Positions 1 through 8,400 of a DNA stretch of 21,388 nt are shown in pieces; position 1 is the stretch's first letter; each line of letters opens with the position of its first letter. The stretch spans positions 1 to 21,388 of the forward strand of contig JAAMPI010000998.1 of the NCBI GenBank assembly GCA_013054445.1. The letters run 5' to 3'. The translations under genes and the position numbers were made by a program. This stretch comes from Cudoniella acicularis. Lineage: Eukaryota > Ascomycota > Leotiomycetes > Helotiales > Helotiaceae. Below the pieces are notes generated by a model that did no database searches, was not told the DNA's origin, and saw only the letters and a list, made by a program, of their open reading frames with translations.

Positions 1-586
1 CCAAGGGTAGCTATCCTAACGAAGCCGTCAGGGAGATGCACGAGACTTGCTTGAAGGCTGAGAACACGATCGCATATGTCTCTCACTTTGAGGAGCTTAC
101 CAACCTTGTTCAACGACCAGTTAGCATTGTTGAGTCATGCGCAATGGCCGCTGTTCGTGCCAGTTTGGACATGAATGCTGGTGCCATCATTGTCCTCTCT
201 ACCAGCGGAGACAGCGCTCGTCTCCTATCCAAGTACAGACCTGTGTGCCCTATTTTCATGATTACCCGAAACCCAAGTGCTTCAAGATATGGTCACTTAT
301 ATCGTGGTGTTTACCCATTCTACTTCCCAGAGCAGAAGCCAGATTTCACCAAGGTCAACTGGCAAGAGGATGTCGACCGAAGAATTAAGTGGGGTCTTTC
401 TGAGGCTATCAAACTCAAGGTCCTCGCCCAGGGTGAGACAGTAGTGGTTGTCCAGGGATGGAAGGGCGGTATGGGTAACACCAACACGTAAGTTATCAAT
501 CGAACTTCGAAGAGAGGATTTTCACTGACCTCAATAGTCTCCGCGTCATTAAGGCTGAGCCAGACCTTGGTCTCGTCGCGGTCTAG
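1..586 (+). CDS. PYK: Pyruvate kinase, C-terminal part (5' end outside window)
   Basis: This is the last ~177 residues of pyruvate kinase, the cytosolic glycolytic enzyme that turns phosphoenolpyruvate and ADP into pyruvate and ATP. The reading frame starts at base 3. Exon a runs to 487, a 50-nt intron occupies 488-537 (GTAAGT...ATAG), and the last exon runs 538-586 to a TAG stop. The visible part is the end of the barrel and the allosteric C domain. It contains [11 protein letters not shown], the effector loop [15 protein letters not shown] where fructose-1,6-bisphosphate is expected to bind, VTR-like ITRN, and the [11 protein letters not shown] / LRV ending typical of the family. Fungal enzymes are about 525 aa, so roughly one third is present. 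The intron falls inside the NTNT|LRV signature, which supports the splice call. Nothing looks broken. It is co-oriented with the small-gene block that follows, with no sign of a functional link. Confidence 0.97.
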
Positions 587-1226
587 AAATTTTGTGTTTC
601 GTTACCGATAAATAAGTTTAAGGGCTCGAATTGGGCTACTTGCCCAACTAGCACTCTTCAGAATGAAGACTCCTATAGCCCGAAGGGCGTTCATTAGATG
701 CTTGCGGAAAAGTTTGGTCTTTTGAACTCGAGGATGGTTATACGAAATGCTTATGCGTTTATGATAACGAAATGTTTATAGAGGAATACCAATCCATTTT
801 TGTGCTGCTTTCACCTCTTACGTCGCCATAGTTGCGGATTTGAAATTCTCGTATCCAGTAACACCATAGTTTCTTTGGATAGCCCCGTCCATTAAATCCC
901 CGACCTGTTTCCCTCCAAATGCCTTCCGAGTCGACTTTGCTGCGTCATATTCCCAGTGTCTTTCTCGTGAATTCGAGTTGGATTTTTCAAAGTCTGGGAC
1001 CTGGTTGAGGTCCGGCACCTTAATGACCCACTTAAACACTACTACCAATTTAGACCACAAGTTCACCCACGCACTAATTTTCTCACGATTTCATTCTCTT
1101 TTTCCTAGATGCTCGAGTGCCAAGAAACGAAAACCAAAAAAAAAAGCACGCAACTTCACAATCAGTTTCCACCTCACTTTCTCGATATCAAAAGAGATAA
1201 TCCTGACAACCAAAAAACAAACAACC
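587..1226. other. Intergenic: pyruvate kinase 3' UTR and promoter of the first small membrane gene
   Basis: AATAAG-type A-rich sequence near 608-615 may serve polyadenylation of the pyruvate kinase transcript. On the minus strand 1066-818 there is a protein-like open frame of 82 codons with no in-frame ATG near its beginning (see findings). A purine/A-rich leader at about 1130-1225 precedes the ATG of the next gene. No RNA gene is recognised. Confidence 0.5.
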
Positions 1227-1617
1227 ATGTCTCCAACAAAGCGAGACCTACCTGCGAACCTGTTCAATCCCAAAGATTACCACATCTACCCGCCGATCGA
1301 GCCATTTTCGGCGATGAGGGAAGATGGCGCTAGGAGCGAAAGTGATTACGCTATTGTGAGTTTTCTCTACTATCTCTCTTTTGATATCTCCCTTTTAACG
1401 GGGGACAATGTTTTTTGCAAGGTGGTTGAACTAATATGAAGTACAGATCCAAAGCATAACGATGCTGGCGGTGTTGTCTATCCTCATCCTGGTTGCGGTG
1501 GTGGCGTTCGCGATGAGGAAACATAGGAAAGCGAGTGAGCAGCGGAGGAGGAGGAAAATCGCTGAGGGGTTTGAGGAGAGGGCTTGGATATTGGATGGTG
1601 GGGAGGTTGCGATTTAA
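1227..1617 (+). CDS. Small single-span membrane protein A (99 aa, two exons)
   Basis: I do not recognise this protein. Exon 1 is 1227-1355 (43 codons) and the intron is 1356-1446 (91 nt, GTGAGT...TACAG, phase 0). Exon 2 is 1447-1617, ending in TAA. The ATG lies in a good context (ACAACCATGTC) and is the first ATG of the frame. Residues 1-43 are hydrophilic and Pro/Asp/Glu-containing, with no signal peptide. Residues 47-66 form one strongly hydrophobic segment (ITMLAVLSILILVAVVAFAM). A very basic stretch (RKHRK, then RRRRK) follows immediately, and then an acidic tail. By the positive-inside rule this suggests an outside N terminus and a cytoplasmic C terminus, with the TM acting as its own signal anchor. 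The intron sits three residues before the TM, the same layout as the small genes at 2408, 3825 and 6067. Function is unknown. The model rests on splice consensus and frame only. Confidence 0.68.
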
Positions 1618-2407
1618 ATGGGTTTTTTGGGTTAATGGAATTGGATCAGGGGTGGGATAGGGAGGATACGTGAAGACCTTCTAGATAGAGGCTGGCTGGC
1701 CAAAAAGTTGGAAACTCTCTGAGAATAGAAGGGGAAAAGTTATAATTCACTTATTTAAAATATTTTCTCTTGTGTTGCGTTGGAAAAAGCGCTGGGTTTT
1801 CGAACTATGGTGAGAATACTTTAAAAAGAGCAGAGAACACTTGAAAATATTTAAATAACTACCAAATCAAGGAGACTTAAAAGTTTCTTGAATGAAAGAA
1901 TTTAGAAATTTATGGATTTTTCTTCATTTTTAAAGATATGACATAAAGACAAGATACTTATTTTTTGAAGTGTTTTCATGCTCTTTCGAGAGGCGGGTTG
2001 TTAAACGGCCGCTAGGGTTGTAGACCCTATAAAAATGCCTTTTTCCACAGTATGGGATACTAGATTAAGTGCATCGTTTTCAGGGCTCGAGTCAGATGTT
2101 GAGCCATGCAAAGCAATTAATTCGTCTTTATTATGTAAGAGTGAAGCTATCGTGTCTTTTTCCGCCTCGGGCTTTGGGACCTACCAAGTAGTCTGGGGCT
2201 AATGTAAGATACTACCACCAGCATTAAATCTATATCGCTGTTCTCACGAGAACCTTTCTTTTAAAAGAGTGAGATATCCAGCGAGCAGTACGAATATCGA
2301 AAGAAAACCAGTCGTCTCCAAAAATCAAGGAATACCAACCACGAACGAAACAGAAAGCAAAAAGAAAGCAACCACTACCCTATATCGCACATCCCAATCC
2401 TATCAAC
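1618..2407. other. AT-rich intergenic region with no convincing gene
   Basis: Positions 1740-1980 are very AT-rich, consistent with a 3' UTR and spacer. A TATAAAA at about 2027-2033 lies just before a 55-codon open frame (about 2036-2202). That frame has no membrane segment or recognisable motif, and I do not call it a gene. The A-rich tract 2290-2405, ending CCTATCAACATG, is a likely leader for the gene at 2408. A 13-base string (GGCTCGAGTCAGA) occurs both here near 2084 and inside the next gene near 2465, which may be chance. Confidence 0.45.
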
Positions 2408-2908
2408 ATGCTCAACCAAACGATTTCCAAAATTGTCCATGAGATCGAGGGCTTCGAAGCAGGGGGCTCGAGTCAGACAATCTCCATCGTCCTCAACCAA
2501 CCAGGCGGAAACAGAAACCACACTTTCTCTTTAGACACTTCTGAATTTGGAGGCATGGATACCCTTAAGAAAGCAGGCGAAGCGTTGCGTAGGGAGGAAG
2601 CAATTGGGGTTTATATTTTTGTACGTGCTTTTCCCCTTCCCCCTCCCCTCCCCGTGAAATAAAAATGAAAGAAACGATGAAGCTGAACAAAGACTCATTG
2701 CACGCAGATGATCGCTATTCTTGTAGTAGTGATAGCCTTCAATCGGAGATATCTCAAATTCCCGTTTGCTAGCTGCTTGAAATCTTGTTTTGATTGTGGT
2801 GCGAGGAAGAGGAGAAAGAAGAGGGCGTTGCCGATTGAGGAGGATCAGGAGCCGGGGTTTGTCGGTGAGCATGGGTTTGAGGTTCAGAGACTACTGAGGA
2901 GAATTTGA
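2408..2908 (+). CDS. Small single-span membrane protein B (137 aa, two exons, Cys/basic tail)
   Basis: Unrecognised protein. Exon 1 is 2408-2620 (71 codons). The intron is 2621-2707 (87 nt, GTACGT...CACGCAG, phase 0), and exon 2 is 2708-2908, ending in TGA. Residues 1-64 are soluble and polar (Asn/Gly/Ser-rich centre, then LKKAGEALRREE). The membrane segment covers about residues 65-82 and is built across the exon junction: AIGVYIF from exon 1 joined to MIAILVVVIAF from exon 2. Removing the intron creates an uninterrupted hydrophobic segment, which is good support for the splice. After it come basic residues, a C-x3-C-x2-C group (Cys94, 98, 101) that could be palmitoylated or bind metal, a strongly basic RKRRKKR run and an acidic stretch. 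A basic patch lies on both sides of the TM, so topology is uncertain. The exon-2 start MIAIL and the preceding Phe are shared with the gene at 6067. Confidence 0.73.
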
Positions 2909-3824
2909 GGATATGAGGGAAGAGAACGAGACAAATATTTCTAAGTTCGTTAGAACTCACGCAGGCCGGCGCCAGTATTTTAGTGATGCGTTTCTGGCAC
3001 AGCGGCATGCTAGTCGTCTTTCGAGATCAAGAGGAGAATTGTCAATCTGTAAGTCACAATCTCAGAAGCATTCATTTGGATATCATAGAATGCTCACGAA
3101 GAGTAACAGACTAGCACTCCGATGTCTTCAAAGCGAGGTTTGCTTTCAGGAGCACAGCGATACGCCACCGAGGAAGCCTATCGTTGATCGATTCAGGTTG
3201 GACGCGACGCCCGATGAGATAGTCCATTGCGCGTTCATTTGTTTATGTACCGAAAAATAGAGAGTATCTGAATGGTGAGAAATGTTCTGGAAATTGTATC
3301 TGTCGAGACACCATGATGGATGGCCTCATAATCTCGCTTGTTAGAATCGTCGAGATTTTGAAAACTATGGAACTCTTTCACACCATCTTTATAATCCTTT
3401 CCTATGAGTACAACTTACGCAGTGCGGTGCTTTAAATTTCTGATGTTCCTCTTTCATGTTGCCATGGAAAGCATAAACATTTTTGCGATAAGTTGTAGAA
3501 CACCCGTGAACGAGTCGTAGCCGTGCCCTTTTACCCATCATCTAATCCAACAATAGGCAATATTCGGCACTTGTTCCAGCAGAGGACCATAAGTAGAATT
3601 AAATTTATCTTGCGATCCGACGGGATAAAACAGAATTATGAGGCAGTTCGAACGTTATCTTCGTACTAAAAAAGCGGTGACCCTTGGTACCAGCCTCTCC
3701 GGCTGGACGAGACACTGACGCAGACCAAAAGAAATATCTGTGACCACGTTTTTTTAAGAACTTCGGGAACTTCAAGACCACTCCCCAAACTTTACGGCCA
3801 TATACATCAATTAAAACGTCAAAA
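2909..3824. other. Intergenic region with an unsupported 115-codon ORF
   Basis: An ATG-initiated open frame at 2913-3260 begins five bases after the stop of the preceding gene. It is polar, has no membrane segment, signal peptide or family motif, and may be chance. I leave it as an open question rather than a gene. The rest (3261-3824) is moderately AT-rich. A perfect 6-bp inverted repeat, CCAGCC/GGCTGG with a 5-nt loop, sits at 3690-3706. The A-rich leader AAAACGTCAAAA directly precedes the ATG at 3825. Confidence 0.45.
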
Positions 3825-4255
3825 ATGGATTTGCAACAATGGACGCAACAAGTCTTCGACATGGAAGCCGTTAAGAACCACCCGCATAACTACTTCACCA
3901 AGTTCAATCAGATGACAAACAACTTACTGCCTTCAGACTCGAGGCTCACCGTACGTCTAACAGTAATTTTGCCTGAGTCTTGCACTAAATTTTTTGACAG
4001 GAGGTTATTTTCGTCTTCATCATCAGCCTCTTGATCGTTCTGCTTGAGGCAGCTGTCATCACTGGTCTCATTTACTTTTGTGGGATGCGTTTGTTGGGCG
4101 GCATGAATGAACGACAATTGTGCAACTGCGAGGAATGCAGGGAGGCCACAATTGAAGACCGACGGTGCAATTGCGATGGGTGTATACCAGCTAGAAATTA
4201 CACAGATTTGGAGAAAGGAGTGTCGTATCGGGATGTTCCGTCGAAGAAGCTCTAA
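3825..4255 (+). CDS. Small single-span membrane protein C with twin CxCxxC motif (126 aa, two exons)
   Basis: Unrecognised protein. Exon 1 is 3825-3950 (42 codons), the intron is 3951-4000 (50 nt, GTACGT...TTTTTGACAG, phase 0), and exon 2 is 4001-4255, ending in TAA. The soluble N-terminal part (residues 1-42) has no signal peptide. The membrane segment, about residues 44-68, begins at the second codon of exon 2 (VIFVFIISLLIVLL, then EAAVITGLIYF). It carries a single acidic residue, Glu58, which is unusual for a simple anchor. The tail holds two copies of C-N-C-x-x-C, 15 residues apart: Cys83/85/88 and Cys98/100/103. This is the type of spacing seen in small metal-binding or disulfide-rich modules, and I know no family with this exact arrangement. 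The donor GTACGT is identical to that of the gene at 2408. Architecture matches the other three small membrane genes. Confidence 0.73.
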
Positions 4256-4499
4256 GTTGGACTTGTAGGCAGTGGGGGCCGCACCGTTGAGTTTAGGTTT
4301 GAACTAAAAATACTAGAGAAAATGACTTTGTGGTGGATAGAAAACTTTCTTAAAAGTCGCTACACTTCTTTACCACACACAAGAAATCCACAGAGTCTTC
4401 TTCGCAGCTAAACTGTTCCTCATACTTTGTAAGAAATCCACGCAGGCTAAATTTTCCTCCTCGAAACTCCCTCATCCCTCCTCGAAACCCTCAACAAAA
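4256..4499 (+). promoter_or_regulatory. Probable promoter/leader of the coiled-coil gene
   Basis: This short spacer is pyrimidine-rich from about 4440, with a near-duplicate of TCCTCCTCGAAAC / CCCTCCTCGAAAC immediately before the ATG at 4500. AAGAAATCCAC also occurs twice, about 50 nt apart (near 4380 and 4430). CT-rich tracts just upstream of the start codon are common in filamentous-fungal core promoters. No TATA box is evident. Confidence 0.4.
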
Positions 4500-5657
4500 A
4501 TGGCCAGCAACAATCTCACAATCCTTGTCAGAAATAAGAGGAGAGCAGAAGAAATGAAGATACACGACAAGGAGATTTTGATGGTTTATGAAGCCCTTAA
4601 CGGGATTAGGGAGATGCGGAAAATCACCCCCCATACTATTCAACTAGTAGATAAGACGCTGGAGAGATGTAAATTGGCTATGAATAAGGAGGAGAAGGAT
4701 GTGGAGTTTGACAAGCTGAAGGCGGATATTGTTTGGAATAAAGAATGGATTTCGAAGAGACTCCAGAAGGACGAATACTACAATTCCGAAATCGAAAAAT
4801 TGAAAATTCTCAAGACCAACGAGTTTATGCTGAGATACGGAGACTATCTTAAGTATTCCTATAAGGAAATCCAAAGGGTTAGCAAGGAGTTAATGGGAGA
4901 AGACTGCTTGGCAGGAAAGTGGTGTATGGAGGTAACTGATAAAATCACTGAGGAGGAGGAAAGATTGGAAATGTGGAGAAAGTATGAAAAAGATGAGGGC
5001 ATTCCATCTCCTAATTGTAAAACAATCAATAGACTCAAGGAAGCGGGGGGGGGGGTGTCTTTTGCTATCATGGGATAATGTCCATAGGACTATTCTGAAC
5101 TACGCCACGAGAAATTTGGTAGCACACGACTCGGGGGTGAATGAGCTGGTGGGAGGAAGGGAATGGCTGGAACTAGCTCAAACGATTGTACAAGATACAG
5201 GAGATCTGGAGAATATTCTCCCAGGGGGGATGGAAGATCGGTTTCTGTACTACCAGGAAATGTTAAAGACATTTCAAAGTCTTTATTTCGATAATATCGA
5301 AATTACGACAAGCACAGATGGGGGTACACGAGTCAAAAACTACATTCTTACAGAAATGGGTTTGAAGGAAGACAAAAGAATCCGATTAGAGCAAAAGAAG
5401 AAGGAAGAGGAAGAGGAAAAGGAAAAAAAGAGGATTGAAGAAGGAAAGGAGGAACTTCGGTCCAGAAGTATTTGGCTGAAGATGCAAGGGAAGCTATTAA
5501 GGAAATATCCCTGGAAGTGAAGGAACTGAAATCTCAGGAAAAAAAGATGAACAAGGAATCTAATGAATTGAAAGAAAGAAAGAAAGCCGTCAAAGAAAGG
5601 ATTGAGGAATTACAAGAGGAAAGGAAAAATATCCTAGACGAACTTGAGTTGGAGTAG
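4500..5657 (+). CDS. Coiled-coil protein of unknown function; reading frame interrupted twice (possible pseudogene or sequence errors)
   Basis: I recognise no family. The coding signal runs in one frame from ATG 4500 to about 5055, in the +1 frame from about 5056 to 5457, and back in the first frame to a TAG at 5655-5657. Together this reads as a single protein of about 385 aa. The first switch falls exactly at a run of 11 G (5045-5055), and in the raw frame translation stops at 5078. The second lies between 5439 and 5520, most likely near 5455-5462. The two shifts are of opposite sign. No intron of acceptable size fits the first. The N-terminal ~180 residues are Lys/Glu-rich and helical-looking. 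The middle has RNLVAHD (5110-5130), similar to the R-N-x3-H signature of HEPN domains. The C-terminal ~130 residues are strongly charged coiled coil (KKKEEEEEKEKK, then EVKELKSQEKKMNKE). There is no TM segment or signal peptide, so a cytoplasmic location is likely. It sits between the third and fourth small membrane genes, all on the same strand. Confidence 0.6.
5045..5055 (+). repeat. Homopolymer run of 11 G at a frameshift
   Basis: The run GGGGGGGGGGG interrupts the coding frame of the coiled-coil gene. The downstream protein-like frame is continuous only if the run were one base shorter (10). Such a tract is prone both to replication slippage and to base-calling or assembly error. Confidence 0.9.
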
Positions 5658-6066
5658 GCTACTCACTAACGGAGCCGTTGTTAAGATTGTAAATAGTTAC
5701 TATCAAGTGTTTTCAAAGGACCAGTATTAAAAGCCTTCGTTCGCTCGCAGTGTTTGTTGCACTTCGCGCTGTGAAGTCTAAAAATGGCTAAGGCATTTTG
5801 GGTGATCAACTTGGACACCCCCTCTAACTACTGAAATCTGGGACGGGTTGGATCAGGATGATGAAATAAGGCCTGGATCTTGCAATCGTAGCCAAATACA
5901 AAAAATATAACCACACGTTTCTCTCTCTCCTTCACTTCCTCCACCTGACGCCCAAATAATCCTCAATAAATTGGCATATCTCGACGTGCTTTTCAACATT
6001 GAACTCAAATACTGCCGATAAAATCATTCAGCCTCGACTTCACTGCCGAAAAATATCGCTTTGAAA
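5658..6066. other. Intergenic region, leader of small membrane gene at 6067
   Basis: No gene is called here. A 16-codon ATG frame at 5784 (MAKAFW...) preceded by an A-run is too short to support. The tract 5916-5955 is CT-rich (CGTTTCTCTCTCTCC), a plausible core promoter for the gene at 6067. Confidence 0.4.
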
Positions 6067-6398
6067 ATGGATAGAGTCAAAGAACAGTCCGCCTTGCTCC
6101 TTGAGCCTTATGGAGGTAGCTCGATCATTAAACAACTGAACAGACGAATTGCAAACACGCCTGAAGCATTGAGACCTTTTGTAAGACTGCGCAATATCCC
6201 AAGAACCTGACAGCTACTAACTGCTAGAAGATGATTGCCATCCTGATTGTTCTCATCCTACTATGGATGCTCCAGGTAATCTTCGTCCTCTACACCCTGA
6301 TCCTTGTAACAACGTCTGGGAGTCGATTTAGGGCACACAAAAAGATTAAAAACTTGCTCGAGAGGACAGGGGCTAGCGTGATAAGAAAGGAGGAGTAA
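6067..6398 (+). CDS. Small single-span membrane protein E (94 aa, two exons, NAGNAG acceptor)
   Basis: Unrecognised protein. Exon 1 is 6067-6180 (38 codons). The intron is 6181-6227 (47 nt, GTAAGA, branch-like CTACTAAC at 6214-6221, phase 0). Exon 2 is 6228-6398, ending in TAA. The acceptor reads TAGAAG, so splicing could also end at 6230, giving 93 aa without one Lys. The soluble N-terminal part (residues 1-38) has no signal peptide. The membrane segment begins at the second codon of exon 2 and is long, about 25 hydrophobic residues (MIAILIVLILLWMLQVIFVL...). It is followed by a basic tail (RFRAHKKIKN) and a charged end (VIRKEE), which predicts a cytoplasmic C terminus. The junction F|(K)MIAIL matches the gene at 2408 (F|MIAIL), and EALR precedes it in both. 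It has the same architecture as the genes at 1227, 2408 and 3825. Confidence 0.73.
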
Positions 6399-6775
6399 AA
6401 ACTGCGCCAGCAGCCCAGGAAAGTTTGGCCGCAGTATGTCTGCGTTCATAGAATCAGAGAGCAAGCAGACAACTGTATATGCACTAGATTTCCTCCTGTT
6501 TTTGGGAAAAGGAGGCGAGGCCAAGCGTTCAGTGATGCCTCTTTGCATCCGAGGGTGACCCCTGTGCCCCGCTAAAACAAGCTGAACTGACAACAAACTC
6601 CTCATCACATCATACCGAATCTGGGCATGACATAGCCGCATTAACGGAGGGCAACACGGTCGAAATATCTTGCTGGCCTCGCACGCAGCACTGTCGTACA
6701 ACAATAACGAAAATGCTTGCTACGAATCGACCCGGATGAAAGTATTCAAGTCGAGGGCTTCGAAGTGCCCACACA
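6399..6775. other. Intergenic: 3' flank of small membrane gene and promoter of alpha/beta hydrolase
   Basis: No gene is supported. A long minus-strand frame (6704-6261) overlaps the small membrane gene and has no recognisable motif. The sequence is more GC-rich than the earlier spacers. No clear TATA or CAAT element was found. Confidence 0.4.
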
Positions 6776-8400
6776 ATGGTCCTCCCAGCCCCAACACTCT
6801 CGTTCACGGTCCCTTCGATCCATGACGACTCGATCCTTCAATGTCGAATTTACCATCCTAAATGTCTGGCTCCGACTGCGGCCTCGCAACTCACGGACTG
6901 GCACAAGAAAGCAGCTATAATCGCGCATCCGTACGCGCCTCTTGGGTATGTGTTTGGACGGCTTCTCTATCTACAACAACCGAGTTGATACTCGAGAACT
7001 TTGCCAAATGTAAGGACCGTGATTAGCAGTGCTAACAAATGAGAACAGTGGCTGCTATGATGATCCGGTTGTCGGTTTAGTAGCTGGAACAGTACTCGAG
7101 CAAGGCTTCGTTGTTTGCACTTTCAACTTCAGGTATTCATATCCTTAGCCAGTACCCAGCTCTTTTTCTGACAATTGCTGGTGGCAGAGGGGCGGGTCGT
7201 TCAAGGGGTCGAACATCGTGGCAATCGAAAGCAGAACAAAATGACTATATTTCCTTAATAGGATTTGTGGTGTATTATATGCACTTGCTAAATCCTCCTC
7301 CAATTACTCCACCACCAATCGAGCAGCCTAAATTTACACGATCTGATCCAGAAATGCACAACTTGACACCGGTTCCATCGCAGGCCCTACCGCCGCCCCA
7401 TACCAGCGATCCACGATACTTATCTCCAACCTCAAGCCTTTCGTCAAATGCCGCCGCGTACGAGCCAACATATAGCATTGATTCAGAGCCGCGATTGCTG
7501 CTTGGAGGGTATTCATACGGTGCACTGATTGCATCCTGTCTCCCAAGTATCCTGGGCGCTATGCTGGCCCCGTTCCAGAACCCACAGCCAGGATCAGCAC
7601 ATGCCGAAATCCGACTTCGGGCGGAATCTCTCGCCATGCAACAGAATGAGGTAATAAACTCACAAATATCCTCGCTTCTGTCAGCCTACCGCCATCGACG
7701 TGGACGGAGCCTACAGTTCGACGAACTCCTCACGAGCCCAAAAACACGCAAAGCAAACGGTGGAGTTCGAATGGGAGGAGAAGAAGATCTGCGGAGAGCC
7801 AGTCACGACTCACATCGATCTAGAAACTCATTTACTGCTGAAACACATGAAAGGGTAAGAAGAAGTGTTGACCGGGTTCGGAGCATTACTCATTCGTCGA
7901 GGTTCTCACCGCGGAGAGAGAACAGCGGAGGGTCATTGGCATCCTCATATATTAGCAAAAGGAGCAATTCAAATCCTTCAATCGACCAAGAACCGCACGA
8001 CGAAGGCAATAAGGTACAGGAAGAGAAAGCAACCAAGGAGATACCTGGCATCGGCGAAGGACTGAAAACGGCATACTTATTGGTATCCCCATTACAAGGT
8101 TGGATCAACAGTTTAGCCACAATGTTCACTTTCAAATCAGGCCGAGACCAAGACTTCGCCTCAGAAAACGAGATGAAATTTACAATCGACCCAACCTTAG
8201 CTGTGTTTGGCGACGACGACATTTTCGTTAGTGTCAAAAAGCTGAGGGCATGGGTAGAGAAACTGGAGAAAGCAGGGAAGGGCGGAGAAAATAGCCATTT
8301 CAGGCATAGAGAGGTCGCTGGCGCTGGACATTTCTGGCTTAGATATGAAGCGGTTACGATTCTTGAGGAAGAAGTGAGGAATTTTGTAAACACCTTATAA
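6776..8400 (+). CDS. Alpha/beta hydrolase fold protein (488 aa, three exons)
   Basis: Exons are 6776-6945, 7049-7132 and 7188-8400. Introns are 6946-7048 (103 nt, GTATGT...AACAG, with GCTAACA branch site) and 7133-7187 (55 nt, GTATTC...GGCAG), both in phase 2. The joined product reads continuously through fold landmarks. These are HPYAPLGGCYDDPVV (oxyanion/first strand, residues 51-65), FNFRGAGRSRGRTSW (83-96), the nucleophile elbow GGYSYG with Ser194, an acidic strand end VFGDDD (Asp427-429) and the catalytic-type His466 in GAGHFW. Thus Ser-Asp-His all appear present, and a soluble esterase, lipase or peptidase-like activity is expected, though the substrate cannot be told. Between the Ser elbow and the last strands lies a disordered insert of about 150 residues (roughly 250-370) rich in Ser, Arg and Glu. 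A second Pro-rich insert (120-165) precedes the elbow. There is no signal peptide or TM. It is co-oriented with the small-gene block; a link is unproven. Confidence 0.92.

Noticed and set aside
3690..3706. 6-bp GC-rich hairpin resembling a bacterial terminator
   Set aside because: No U-tract follows, and this is fungal DNA where such terminators do not operate; it is probably chance.
4500..5078. Treating the first frame of the coiled-coil gene as a complete 192-aa protein
   Set aside because: The strong protein-like signal continues in the next frame directly after the 11-G run. Ending at 5078 would leave that 400-nt coding-like stretch unexplained.
5055..5087. A 33-nt intron to explain the first frame change
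   Set aside because: It is shorter than any other intron here, has no branch site, and the joined frame reaches a stop within 20 codons.
6261..6704. 147-codon minus-strand frame overlapping small membrane gene E
   Set aside because: It is antisense to a better-supported spliced gene, with no domain and an irregular Cys/Pro/His-rich composition typical of shadow frames.
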